A stretch of 64,000 nt of DNA from Elmis aenea. Lineage: Eukaryota; Arthropoda; Insecta; Coleoptera; Elmidae. The first letter of the stretch is position 1, and each line of letters opens with the position of its first letter. Positions 18,496 to 29,609 of this stretch are shown here, piece by piece. A model generated the notes under the pieces. It was not told where the DNA came from. It did no database searches and was given only the letters and a program-made list of their open reading frames with translations. The stretch spans positions 27,274,788-27,338,787 of the forward strand of contig OX393581.1 in the NCBI GenBank assembly GCA_947652605.1, given 5' to 3'. The translations under genes and the position numbers were made by a program.

Positions 18496-19185
18496 ATGGA
18501 CTACACTATGGACGAGTTTTTAACTATATTAAAATATACCTATTTCATAAGCGAAATATTCACCGACGTGCAAAAGTTCCGTCAATACGGAGAAATTTTT
18601 GCTTTTGTACGCGACTTGACTCGGAAATTTGAATTTGGCTGCATTGCGGGAGGGTTTACCACTTTTTTGCTAAAAAAAACCAACGCCTTTAACGATGTAG
18701 ACATTTATTTAAATTGTCGAGTTATGAAATCTAAAATAAGGCGGCGATTAAAATTAAAGCGCGAACTCTTTCTCGACATAGGGAAAACTTATAATTATGA
18801 GATTGTAAAATCATTGCGTTTAAAAGAACCCGCTTCTTACCTCGACATTGTAAAACACTCTTTTACTATATATAAAAGAGTTATTTCAGGCATTAAAATT
18901 CAAGTTATTTGTTTTCATATGGATAACATATTCAATCAAGAAGTGTACGCGCTAAAAATTATAAACACCTTTGACTTGGATATTTGTAAAAATGCAATTT
19001 TTCTTGATTTAGAATTTGAAAAATTCCGTTTTATAAGCACACCATCAACAAAATGTATACTCAAACATTATGGAACTCATCTACGCAAACAAAAATATTT
19101 AGATAGAATTAAGGGGTGTTCTTTTAAAACTAATCCGTATTCTTTAAAATTAATATGTTATCTTGCCCTATTGAAAAATTTATAA
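18496..19185 (+). CDS. Putative nucleotidyltransferase-fold protein
   Basis: A 229-aa protein starting from an ATG. Residues 48-70 show a GG dyad (CIAGGFTTFLL, GG at 52-53) followed by a DxD motif (FNDVDIYL, 67-69), the first two signatures of the Pol-beta-like nucleotidyltransferase superfamily. Further on are KIQVICF (131-140) and TFDLDICKNAIF (158-169), a pairing I associate with NTase-like proteins of large DNA viruses. Basic helical segments lie between. No membrane segment. Base composition is AT-rich like the flanks. Substrate unknown; the expected third catalytic acid is not obvious, so the enzyme could be inactive. Confidence 0.6.
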   Translation: MDYTMDEFLTILKYTYFISEIFTDVQKFRQYGEIFAFVRDLTRKFEFGCIAGGFTTFLLKKTNAFNDVDIYLNCRVMKSKIRRRLKLKRELFLDIGKTYNYEIVKSLRLKEPASYLDIVKHSFTIYKRVISGIKIQVICFHMDNIFNQEVYALKIINTFDLDICKNAIFLDLEFEKFRFISTPSTKCILKHYGTHLRKQKYLDRIKGCSFKTNPYSLKLICYLALLKNL

Positions 19186-19569
19186 AAGCATATTTCATAT
19201 ACGGCAAATTTGTTCTGCATTATAAATTAAATTCATGCAGTCAAATTCAAATTATTGTAAGCATATTTTACTCGAAATATTACACTTAAATTTAAACTAT
19301 TTCGTTCCAATTTTATTCGGAAATATAGCATCTATTCTTTCCGGGTTGATGGACTTTCAAATAGGAGCCTCTTATCAACACGCGTTGTTCATGGATCCGC
19401 CAGGGTGTGAGGCGGGGCGGTGGACACATTTCAACGTTACAATTATTTTACAGCATCTGCCGACGTCAGAAATTTCTTTAGAGTAGGGCGGGGAACTAAA
19501 AATCATATTTAACGGAGCGAATTTAAGTTCAGTTCATCAGTTCGCGTTTAGTGAATTACAAGCTTCGAG
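19186..19569. promoter_or_regulatory. Intergenic region with GC-rich patch
   Basis: About 380 bp separating two plus-strand genes. A GC-rich patch (GTGAGGCGGGGCGGTGG near 19407-19423) and a GGGCGGGGA box near 19487 stand out in an AT-rich setting and may mark a promoter for the gene at 19570. A short open frame (19235-19486) exists but has no protein-like character. Confidence 0.4.
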
Positions 19570-20106
19570 ATGGAGTCCAAGAAGCGAGTCAAGCAAACAA
19601 GCATCAAGAAAAAAGGCGTCAAGAATTTAATAGATGCATTCGAGTTATGTTCGTCAAATACGTGGCTGAACCTTTCTACAATGAGCAAACGTTTCGCTTA
19701 TAATATAACGGGCGTAGAGAAGCATACAACAAAATTCGGCGACAGGCTCATGGTGGAACTCAACAAAACGCACAAACTCTATCTGCCCGAAAAGTATAAC
19801 GCATTAAACGCAAAACAAATTGCCGAATTGGTTAGTGGTAATTATGGACTCGTCAATCATATTAAAAAGGGTGGCGGCAGTGCGTTGAAGCTTATTCCGA
19901 AATCAGAGATTGCAGAACTCAATGCACGGTTCGCGAAAGCAGAGATTGCAGAACTCAATGCACGGTTCGCGGAAGATTCTCCAATTCCTTCTACAAGCAA
20001 CGCCGCCGACGATGAAGAAGACGCAAGATTAAAACTATACGTAGAAACAGCAGATCTCGTATCTCAACAAGATTTGATGGGGATGGAGTCCTTATTATTC
20101 GAATAA
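19570..20106 (+). CDS. Hypothetical Polinton protein with possible OB-like domain
   Basis: A 178-aa protein starting from an ATG. Basic N-terminus (KKRVKQTSIKKKG), then residues ~40-80 with a beta-rich pattern (TTKFGDRLMVELNKTHKLYLPEKY) like that of small putative nucleic-acid-binding proteins in other insect Polintons. Residues ~112-133 hold an 11-residue direct repeat (AEIAELNARFA twice) encoded by a near-exact 33-bp tandem duplication. The tail is acidic. A single-stranded-DNA-binding role is a guess from the fold-like pattern. Followed by AATAAA at 20103. Confidence 0.6.
   Translation: MESKKRVKQTSIKKKGVKNLIDAFELCSSNTWLNLSTMSKRFAYNITGVEKHTTKFGDRLMVELNKTHKLYLPEKYNALNAKQIAELVSGNYGLVNHIKKGGGSALKLIPKSEIAELNARFAKAEIAELNARFAEDSPIPSTSNAADDEEDARLKLYVETADLVSQQDLMGMESLLFE
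19904..19972 (+). repeat. 33-bp in-frame tandem duplication
   Basis: Two consecutive copies of 'gagattgcagaactcaatgc' with flanks, differing at very few bases. It adds eleven residues to the protein at 19570-20106 without breaking the frame, so it looks recent. Confidence 0.8.
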
Positions 20107-20209
20107 AACAACAAAGTAAGTTTTACATACATTTTATTATTTCATATATTACACAGTGCTGCTACACATTTTAAATCTGTTTTATTTAATTTTTACAAAG
20201 TACAATTTA

Positions 20210-20470
20210 TTAACGTTTGCATTTAAACATTCTTAAATAAAAACATATTAATTTTTTTACTTCTTCTTCAGCTATACGTCGAAAATCGCAGGGACACGTG
20301 TCAGGACCTTCCTCCGCATTCGGCAATCTCCACGGACAATTTTCACCATGTAAACCGCCTCCTCCGCCTCCATCAGCATCCCGTTCCAAAAATCGAAGAA
20401 ATACAACTTTGTGCCGTTCTAAAATTAAATCTCCGTACGCTTCCAAAAACTGTTCAACCTTCATCATCAT
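20210..20470 (-). CDS. Small hypothetical Polinton protein with cysteine cluster
   Basis: An 86-aa product from the ATG codons at 20470 (the frame begins upstream at a non-ATG codon). N-terminal helix-like part (EQFLEAYGDLILERHKVVFLRFLERD), a Gly run from a CCG microsatellite, then ENCPWRL...DTCPCDF and a terminal helix ending FKCKR. The Cys pairs could bind metal. It converges with the gene ending at 20106. The composition looks coding, but there is no family match; the overlapping plus-strand frame (20298-20522) is the likely shadow. Confidence 0.45.
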   Translation of the reverse strand: MMMKVEQFLEAYGDLILERHKVVFLRFLERDADGGGGGGLHGENCPWRLPNAEEGPDTCPCDFRRIAEEEVKKLICFYLRMFKCKR

Positions 20471-20482
20471 TACGACGTTCAC

Positions 20483-20973
20483 TGCCGCCGCCTATGCTCA
20501 ACAACAACGACTGGATACATGAACTTTAATTTTATACGTTTTATAGCATGCACTTAGTTTATAAGTTTTATAAATGTATTAATAACATTTTTTTGTATAA
20601 TCTTTTTTCTAAATAAAACATTTTTTGAATTTTTAGCTCTTTCAAAATATAGTTCGCGCATGAAATGGCAATCGCTAAATTGTTAGTTTAACAAAGAACC
20701 ATATTACAATAATTTACTTCAACTGTCTACTTCTAATAGACGTCGGCTAATATTACAGTTCAAAGGCGTGATTCAAAACATACATCAATGTCGACTGGAG
20801 TCGACATTTATGGCCGTTTTGAAACACTCTAGACTCTAATATCAGCCCACGTATAGTAGAAGTAGACCGGCGAAATAAATTATTGTAATATTTCTCTTTG
20901 TAACTAACAATTTAACTATTGCCATTACATACGTATACTATATTTGCTATAATTTCAAAGCAATTTCATAAAT
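20483..20973. other. Noncoding right end of the Polinton
   Basis: About 490 bp between the last ORF and the right TIR. AT-rich, no coding potential. Contains a short palindrome around 20793-20808 (GTCGACTGGAGTCGAC). Confidence 0.5.
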
Positions 20974-21256
20974 TTTCGTTTTAATCCGACCCCCGCCCCC
21001 GCCCCCGCCCCACACGCACGCCCCGACCAGCCCCACGACACACACACACACACAAAGCACTACGTCACGCCGCCCCTAACTCTCATCGCCGATCTTGAAA
21101 ATTGCGCCTAAATCCCTCCACGGTTCTTGAAAATCACGACTAAATCCCTCCACGGTTCTATAAAATGATGCCCCTAAACTGCTGTTGAAAAGACATGTCC
21201 CTAACCGAGTGCAAATTGCCCCTAAACTGCTGTTGAAAAGACAAATACACACTACT
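20974..21256 (-). repeat. Polinton right TIR
   Basis: Mirror of 3329-3611, with even the dinucleotide tract matching in length (17 bases). Followed directly by the duplicated target site CAGTAC at 21257-21262. Confidence 0.95.
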
Positions 21257-21262
21257 CAGTAC

Positions 21263-23405
21263 GTAGAACTGTTTTGGATTACGCTTGTAAGTGAATAGAT
21301 AATGATTATAAATTTATACCTAGGTACACTTTGGTATTAGTGATGAATGTGTAAATAGAAAATATTTTTAGTTGTACCTTAGACGATTTACAAACAGACT
21401 TAAGCCCAATAGACGATTAAATTTATCACCGAATAAACAAATTGTACAGTCGACTGTATTTTATTAGGTTGAAGTACCTACTCGAAATTTCTTTATTGAC
21501 ATTACACGAAATGCTAGTTTCCGGATGGTTTAACCCCAACTACTTTTAGTTATGAAATATGCAAAGTAAAATGTACCTTTCGAATAATAAATTCTGGAAC
21601 TTTTTTAATCATGCTGATTTTTACCGTTACAGAGTGTTTACATTAACTAAAATAACCTTTAATTTTAATAATAATAAGCGTACTTCAATACAATTCAAAC
21701 CGGTCCTGAATCGCTTTTTCATGAACCGCGAATCAAAACTGAATATTAAATGAAAAATATATCGAACCGTAAAAAGAACAAACCGTACCGGGGACCGGTG
21801 TGCACTAGTTCAAAAAGGTTTTACCGGTTCGTGCAACGTTCAGAAAAGATCATATTTTTATTACCGTTACCTGTTTTTACTGGTTAGTACTTTTAAAAAT
21901 ATAAATAACTTATAAGTTTAATTTGCAATTGTAATATAAATATATTAATGAACTTTTTTTTTGCATTTTTTTGTTTAAAATCGTGGTAAATATTTTCAGT
22001 ACCATTCAATAATTCTTGTAGTTATATTCAACTTGCTAATTTAACACACTATTTATTGAACTGACAATACTAAAGTTGCTTGTGCAACGCGGTAGATTTT
22101 AGTTAACCTAACTTAGTGTTGGTAGTGTGTAAGGGTTTGCTGCTATAATTGTTGGCAAAATTGCTATAGGTCACCTATAATAGGTGTATCTGGTAAAAGT
22201 ACAAACGAGATGTTCTTTACACGTGCCACTTTTCGTATTAAGCCATTTTCCTCGGATCATAGGCTTTCATAGGGATCTTAATATCAAGTTAAAGGTTATT
22301 TACTAACCTACAAGTAACACACACCGTTCTGTAAGCGCTGTACTTTATTATGCGTTCAAAATATTTAAATTTTAACATCGCTAAAGCATTTCCAAAAATA
22401 TTCCAGTACAGACATGAAAAATATCTAAAGAAAGTTTAAATATTTTTTTTGAAATTATACCTATTGTTTTTTTAATTATTATAAAAATGTTAGAGCTAAA
22501 ATTTTGCATAAAAAAACATTTTTTTGTCACCTATAACTTAGCATTACAAAATGCAACATTTTAATCGATTTTAACAAAAAAAAAAAAAAATTGTAGCGAA
22601 TCGATAATTTTAACTCATTGTTTTAACAACTTATTTCATATAACAACGACCGTTTCTGTCTCCAGCATACTTTTTTAGAACAATATTCTCGGCATTGTCT
22701 GTTGCTGATTTTGAAAAATTTAATTTTTGAACTTTTGAACGTTGTTTCTTAACAACTTTTTGTTTAATCCCTTAAGGTACACGCTCGTGACCTATACAAG
22801 CGCACCATACTGTCAATTTACATGCGTTTACCACAATACTGTCTTCATAATTCGTATGGTGAGAGTAAAAACAGCAAAAATCGTTTCTTGCCTTTATTAA
22901 CTTAACATTGCATTGTTTTAAACTTGATTATTATTTAAATAAAACTTTCTGTTCATTTACCCAAATCTCTATCTCTAATATTAAGCAAGATCCCCATAGT
23001 GGTTCGTCTGTACTGTATATCACTGCATATATTCTAAATGCTTACCTTCTTAACAATCGTATGTTTTTGTTCAGTAAAAACAACGACAAAAATGATTTAA
23101 CAATCTTAAGTCATAAAATAATACACAACTTAAATTAAAACGCTTGATATTTTCGTTATCAAATAGTACAATTGTATAAAACCTTTATTTGTTTCCATTT
23201 ATCCATACAAACGAAAACCTTAGTATTCCTGTTAAAAGATTTTTATATTTAAAAGTTTAGCAAGTATAAGCACAAAGCACAACTTTTCAGTTAAAAATAT
23301 TCCACTTATTGAGTAACTGTTTCCAAAAATACATAACCTAATTTTACGTAAGTTGTATGTTGTAAACGCCTTAAAATGTATAGGGAACACGGTGTTGTAA
23401 CGTTT
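21263..23405. other. Intergenic AT-rich DNA
   Basis: No supportable gene. Near 22960-23000 a stretch resembles the interior of the repeat family found at 34050-34516 and 44220-44856 ('ctctaatattaagcaagatccccat'). GGGGACCGG and ACCGGT words around 21785-21830 are a local AT-poor patch. Confidence 0.4.
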
Positions 23406-23409
23406 TTAA

Positions 23410-24473
23410 CCCACTGACTGCCATAGCTATCATTTCTGATAGCCAGTGCTGTTTCCCTGGGGGCCATGGCTATCAAATATGATAGCCATAGTATTTCCTC
23501 ACGTCAGGCCATGGCTATCAAATATGATATAATATGTTACATACAAATCGCTTTGAGTTTGAATGCTTGGAGCTTCACAAAGTGTTGCGAATACGTGGTT
23601 TGCGCAAATTGATCAGTAAATTTGGATTAAAACATAAATAGATGAATGTTTTTAGTAATAAATACCAAATTCAACTGGTTATAAAATATATGAACAACAA
23701 GATATGTATTCGCAATTTTTTTGCATAAATCAAATGTTTAGGACCTACATAAAACATTTTTACCGATTTTTCTTATGTGTCCCTTTATATACAGGGTGTC
23801 CCAGTTATAGTAAACAGCATGGGAATCTCGTAAACGGTAAAAGTTACAGAGTTGGTTAAATGGGTCAGAATGATCTATGATTTATCAGCAAATGTTATGT
23901 GAAAAAATCTTGAAAAAAAGTAGTGTTTGCGCTATTGATAAAAAACAAAACCTACATTGTCGAAAAATGTTTTGAGTGAGATTTCAAATAAGCAAGTTAT
24001 AGGCATACATTAAAAACCTGATGTGTTTTGTTTTTATCAATAGCGCAAAAACTATTTTTTTAAAGCATTTTTTCACATAACATTTGCTCTTAAATCATAG
24101 ATCATTTTGACCTATTTAACCAACTCTATATCTCTTACCGTTTACGAGATTCTCATGCTGTTTACGATAACTGGGACACCCTGTATATAAAGGGACACAT
24201 AAAAAAATCGGTAAAAATGTTTTATTTAGGTCCTAAACATTCGATTTAGGCAAAAAAAATTAGCGAAGCCACACCTTGTGGGACACCCTGTGTGATATAA
24301 TGAAAAAAATTGCACTAATTTTCATGGGGTGCCGCGGCTATCCTATTTAATAGCCAGGACGAAATTCGTCCTGTGCCTTCAAAATTTAGTCCAATTGAAA
24401 AACACAATTTACAAAACAAAAATATGTTGGCCTGCTGGTGAACATTTGCAAAATTGGCTTGGCAGCCAATGTG
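23410..24473. mobile_element. piggyBac-like nonautonomous element (TTAA)
   Basis: Flanked by TTAA at 23406-23409 and 24474-24477. Imperfect TIRs: left CCCACTGACTGCCATAGC, inverse of right CACATTGGCTGCCAAGCC. Subterminal hairpins built from GGCTATCAAATATGATAGCC repeat on the left side (23423-23530), with a degenerate one on the right (24333-24355). No transposase frame. A TA-flanked MITE has inserted inside it (23792-24183). Confidence 0.75.
23792..24183. mobile_element. TA-flanked MITE (CAGGGTGTCCCAGTTAT) in a larger palindrome
   Basis: A 392-bp element with TA on both sides; ends CAGGGTGTCCCAGTTATAG and its inverse, arms extending well over 100 bp. The symmetry continues outside the TA sites: about 23740-23791 mirrors 24184-24235 (TTTTTACCGATTTTTCTTATG against its complement), so it lies inside a longer foldback, with another CAGGGTGTCCCAC end at 24280-24293. 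Confidence 0.75.
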
Positions 24474-24477
24474 TTAA

Positions 24478-25197
24478 ACCGTTTTGAACAGAATTGTATA
24501 AATAAACATAAAAAATACATTTTAAATGTAGAAAGTAGTAAACGATGTTAATGAATTCATAGTCTTGGTTATATTGTAAGTACGAATCCCACAACATGTG
24601 GGCAATGGTGACCAAATATTTAACTACCTACCTAAGTAATAAAACGTAAATTTTACAATAAACGGTGATTGTCAGAGAAAGTTTGATAAAATAAACGCAT
24701 AAAATATTATTTGTGTTGTTTTATTATAAGCGATAAGTAACTTGTTTGCTTATTTTAGTTTTTCCTAAACCGTGTTTATAAATTTTAATTTAAATGTGTA
24801 TTAAAAAGTCTTAGATATTCATAAAAAAAATGTTGCCTGTAGCTAAATGCATTTCTCATAACTATATTACTTGCGGTGTTGCACGATTAAAAGAAATATA
24901 ACAAATAATAAATTACACTGCGAATCAATCTTGCATGGGAATGAAACCTGACGTATTTTAGAGGTCAATAAAATAGTATTGCAACGGTTTTTTGAAAAAG
25001 TCTAGATTCAGACACGGTGATTTTATATTATTATCCTTGAACATGAACAATTTTTCAACATATTTGGTCTTATTAATATTCTGGAATTAACGTTACCAAT
25101 GTATACGTCAATATTAATATCTAATTAGAGTAGGTATACTTCTAAACATTAAAATTGATAACTGGTACAGTCGAGCAAAATTTAAGTAATTACAATA
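24478..25197. other. Intergenic, no feature
   Basis: AT-rich DNA with no gene or bounded repeat that I can support. Confidence 0.4.
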
Positions 25198-25199
25198 TA

Positions 25200-26194
25200 C
25201 AGGGCCATTCAAAAAGTTTGCAACAATTGGAAAAGTTTTTTATTATCGATTTCTCATAAAATTTTATGTAACAATTTTGGAAATTTTCGCAAGATTTAGA
25301 ATGCCTTTATTTTAAGAATTTAAAAATAGTACTAAATATAAAATATTGATTTCCTATGAATTGTTTTGGTGACTTTTAAAATAAGGACACTTCATTCTTT
25401 CAAATATTTCTAAAATTGTAAAATGTCGCATGAATTGTTATTGAATTTTTTTCGTTTAGGAACCAACTTTAATTAAAAATTATGTTTTCCAAGAAATCAA
25501 AAATTAATTACATACTTCAATTATTTGTAGATTTTTTAATGCTAAAATTATTATAAAACAAAAGTTTTAAAATTAAGTTCAAATTTATATCAAGCCATCT
25601 TTGAAAATTGTAAACAACTTTTTTCTATGAATTTCTTTTGTAACTCTTAAACTTAAAATAAGGGCACTTAACTCCTGCGAGAATTTCTAAAATAGCTAAA
25701 ATTTATGTCAGTTTTTTTTTTTGAACTTTTTTATTTTAAAATTAATTTAATGCCCGGTAAAAAGGATTTTAGAGATTTTAGATATTATCTAAAATCTCTA
25801 AAATCTAGTTGTACTACTATGAATTATTATTGACTTTTTTTTTAATTTGATTAGTTTAAGGTTATGCACCAAATTTTATTAAGAACACAATTTTTAAGAA
25901 ATCGATAATTTTAACCTTTACCATTTGTTGCGGACTTTAAGAATGTTAAAACTTCTATAAAATTAAAATTGTAAGTATAACGTGAAATTTCATATCTAAT
26001 GATTTAGTGTTTTCTGTTAATTCTAAACAATTTTTCACTTGAACTATTTTGCTAACTCCTAAAATAACAGCACTTTACTCTTGCGAATATTTCTAACATC
26101 GCTCAGTGCAATTTAAGTTTTTATTAAACTTTTTTTTATCTTTAAAAGACCTAAAAAACTGTATCATTTGTTGCGGACTTTTTGAATTACCTTG
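25200..26194. mobile_element. TA-flanked MITE family 'TTCAAAAAGTYYGCAACAA', copy 1
   Basis: A 995-bp element between TA dinucleotides. Left end CAGGGCCATTCAAAAAGT and inverse of right end CAAGGTAATTCAAAAAGT. The interior has several repeats of 'ctcttgcgaatatttctaa' type and other A/T-rich inversions but no coding. A related shorter copy lies at 38392-39175. Confidence 0.7.
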
Positions 26195-26196
26195 TA

Positions 26197-28128
26197 TATA
26201 AATATTCCTTAGTTCGTTTAACACACTATAGGTACATGAATTAACTTAGCTTTAGGTGGATTTTTAGTCGTCACTAGAAAGATTCCGGATTCTTTAATTT
26301 CCCACAAAAAATAGTGAGTAACAATCGATGCTTATGGGTTTTATTTGATAAATTGTTTCAACAAAGCAAACAATTGGTAGTTCGTTAACCCGAAACAAAA
26401 TTGTGCCTTAATCATTATATCATGTAATTAAAATGTAAAACAATGTAAATACATTTCCTTGCCAATTTAAAAGGCTTCTGTATTTACTTTTGAAATAATC
26501 TGCATTTTACCCACATTAATATCAATTTACTCTGTGAGATTTCACTTTGCGCTAAGATTTCTTGAAAACAATCGCCCAATGCTTGAGATTTCACTGATAA
26601 ATGTTTCGAAAGGAAAAATAGTAATTAATTTATGGAAAGTAAAATACGTTAATTTAAAATAAATTTCAGTTTTAATATCAGATCAATATTATTAAAAAAA
26701 ATTCATAATATTGGTATCAAAGAATATCATTAAAACTTTAAAAGTCTTACCTAAATTCAAACCTGTATAAAATGACTCATGATCAGTTTACGGAAATAGC
26801 ATGTTATGAATCAGTAGTTGAATTGTGATTGTTCACAGTAATAAATTAGTAGATGCCATACCCACTTCGTACGTTAACTGAGTACTAAAATACTCGTGTC
26901 GTCCTTTATCAAATTCCATGCGGAAATCACTGTTGTGTTATGATTTGCAGGTGCATATAATCTTTCAAATAAATAAATAATAATTAATGTGATATAAGAT
27001 AAGTAATAAAAGTGTTTACTGAATTAAATTATCTCAGATTATTTGATAAGTCGCATTATATTTAAAAGCACAATTTATTATATGTTTTCCAACATCTTAA
27101 AGTCGTTTAAATAAAACATTTAAATTATGAGTATTAATATTAAAAAATCAATTAAAATATTACTCATTAAAAAAAATGTTTTTACAGATCAGGATTAGTT
27201 TCGAAATAAGTGAAGATAGTTTATCGTAAAGTGATGGATATTTTAACTTTATTCATATATTTGATGAAAAAACTCTTGTAGTTGGTAATTTAAGATATGC
27301 CACTACATAAATTTGGATTTTATATAATATTGTACTGTATCCTATGTATTCAAATCTCATATATCTTACACCGTAAGAAATGTAAAAATATATATTTATT
27401 ATATTATTTATGTGTATATTATTATATAAATTCAATGTATTACAAAAATCTAAGACTTTTTTACTTTCGCCATACGTAGTAAGGTTTCTCATATTTGACA
27501 TTTTTGCTTATCCTGAGGTTCCCGGGGAATCCAGTGATGTAACAAATTATTTTTTTTTGTGTTATTTAATGTAAGACGTATACAGGGTGTAGACTCGGAT
27601 CACGCAACATAGCGATTTCAATGGTAAAATTTTAAAAGTCGTAATCTTGCTCCCCTAATTATTTTAGAAAAAAAGTGCAAATACGTTTTTTGTAGAGAAA
27701 AAAATTCTGTATCCATAAACGTAATAAATATTACTTTTTTGTTTTCCAATAACTAAAAATTAAGCAATTACAAAACGCGTTTTGACAAAAATCTGTACTG
27801 CCTTGGAATTATGCTATGACAACTACCCAGCCTAATGTCACTTATACTGTCACTTTGACGTGAAGTTTATTTATAATTTGAAGAAAGTAACGGGAAGGTG
27901 GTCATTGGGTTTATAAAGAAAACTCTTTACATCTGCTAAATATTTCGAGTCTATATTTGACCCTTCATCGGTAGCTAAAAATTACACGTGAGTTAAATAA
28001 TGTCCCTAGAATCCTAAATACAGGCACTTTTTTAATTAAAAAGATACTCACCGATGAGCGAGGATAATTGGAAGCAGTATTATAATAAATATTAAAGTTT
28101 TCGAAGATAATTTTTGATATTAGCTATT
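26197..28128. other. Intergenic with one lone MITE end
   Basis: No gene. At 27581-27610 a TA-CAGGGTGTAGACTCGG sequence looks like one terminus of another TA-flanked MITE family whose partner end I could not find. Confidence 0.4.
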
Positions 28129-28136
28129 GATAGAGC

Positions 28137-29215
28137 CAGAGGCGGATTTAATGGCGGGCGCACCGGGCGCGCGCACTGGGCCCCGACTTCGGAAGGGCCC
28201 CGCAAACCACCAACTTTACACTTTTTTCTAATGATACTAAGTTTGATTTCATATGCGCAATTTTAATTACGTACAAGTTTACAATCGGCGGTAAAACCTG
28301 ATAGTAGTAGTCATTCACTTACTTTAGTTGGTGATGTTGCTGCAGAGAGTTGTAGTAATGCTTCCAGATATTTTTTACTCGTGCAAAATTCGTTTGCTTT
28401 TTTCTCTGCATCAATGTTTAGATGGAATATGTTATGCAATAAATAAGATAAAGATTCTTGTACATTAAAGAAATTGTCAGATACAAGGTGGTCTGCCACG
28501 GCTGATGCAGTTTTAGCGTTAAAATGTGGCTATAAAAATATAAAAGAGGCATTAGATGAGATATGCAATTCCACAAAAGAAAGAAAAAACTGTTGTTATT
28601 GAAGCAAAATCTTTACTTAAACAAATGAATGTTTATGACTCTGCTGTAATGACAGTCCTATGGAATAAAATTTTGCGAGGATCAATGCAACAAGTAAATC
28701 TTTACAATCTATTGACTACACAATTGTTAAAGGTGCGTCGTTATTAAAAAGTCTAGACATTTTTATTAATGAAAATATAAGACGTAATTTCAACAAAATC
28801 GAATCAGAAGTTAAAGAACTAACAGATAAAAAACATTTGAAGATAATCGCGAGCGAACATGTATAGAAAATCCTAAAGCGTTTTTTTTTACATAATGTTC
28901 TCCACGTAATATATGCGATCAATTAATAGCAGAACTGAGAAGACGCGGAAAAATCTGTGGAAATATTATAAGTAATTTTAAAGATTTTTTCGCGTTTACG
29001 TTGTGTGTAGAATAAAAAAAAAATTGCGTAAATGATTTAATAGAATTGTATAAAAATTACATTGATTTAAATAATTTTAAAGATGAATTGGAACAGTTTT
29101 TTTATCGTTTTAGACAAAGAAGACATGCGATCAATTAATAATATATGCAAAAAGCATTAAATATGAAAGCAACTTTCCCATATGTGGGGCCTCATCCGAC
29201 CTTAATCCGCCTCTG
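28137..29215. mobile_element. hAT element with 8-bp duplication GATAGAGC
   Basis: Termini CAGAGGCGGATTTAATGG and inverse of right end CAGAGGCGGATTAAGG, flanked on both sides by GATAGAGC (28129-28136, 29216-29223). A 1079-bp internally deleted copy. The interior, read on the plus strand at about 28500-28870, still shows degraded transposase-like stretches (such as GASLLKSLDIFINENIRRNF) of the ZMYM1/hAT kind, full of stops and shifts. The GC-rich left end gives the out-of-place 'gcgcgcgcactgggcccc'. Confidence 0.88.
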
Positions 29216-29609
29216 GATAGAGCCTTTCATAGTATTTTACAATCGCATGCATGTATTTGGTTTTTCAAATAATAACTTATATACAGGGTGTTTAGTTTGT
29301 AATGATTATTCAAAACTACGTTAAAACAACAATTGATTTAAAAAAAAATTGTTTACCTATGTAGGATTGTAGTCTATGTTGACGTCTTTAAAACACTAGA
29401 ACGGCCGAACCTCGCTAACTAACATTTCAGCCGCAGCGTCAATTTGACGGAACGTATAAAATAACTATTATATTAACGCTGCAAACAAAGTTAATTTATT
29501 TAATTATTTTTTTTGGTACTAAACATTAATAAATAAACATTACTCATTAACTAAACAAATAAAAACCAACATAAAATTATTTTTTTTCCACACAAAGTTT
29601 TTACATTTG

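Larger units (their letters stand above)
3329..21256. mobile_element. Complete Polinton/Maverick element
   Basis: Identified by 283-bp TIRs at both ends beginning 5'-AGTAGTGTG, a 6-bp duplication CAGTAC (3323-3328 and 21257-21262), and the diagnostic gene set: protein-primed polymerase B, retroviral-type integrase, FtsK/HerA packaging ATPase, adenain-like protease, and major and minor capsid genes. Length is about 17.9 kb, within the 15-20 kb usual for the group. Polintons are integrated dsDNA elements related to virophages and adenoviruses and can encode virions; the PLA2-like gene resembles those noted in the adintovirus-type lineage. TIRs that read as identical and mostly open genes point to a recent insertion. 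One gene (the penton-like one) is frameshifted. Confidence 0.97.

Noticed and set aside
19235..19486. 83-codon plus-strand frame before the 178-aa gene
   Set aside because: Spans an obvious intergenic and GC-box-like promoter area, has no recognisable domain, and its amino-acid pattern looks random.
20298..20522. 74-codon plus-strand frame
   Set aside because: Runs antisense to the better-looking cysteine-containing ORF and is inflated by the CCG repeat.
23415..23530. CRISPR-like spaced repeats
   Set aside because: The GGCTATCAAATATGATAGCC units are subterminal hairpins of a TTAA-flanked transposon in a eukaryotic genome.
28556..28747. 63-codon frame as a gene
   Set aside because: It is a shifted remnant inside the 28137-29215 hAT element.
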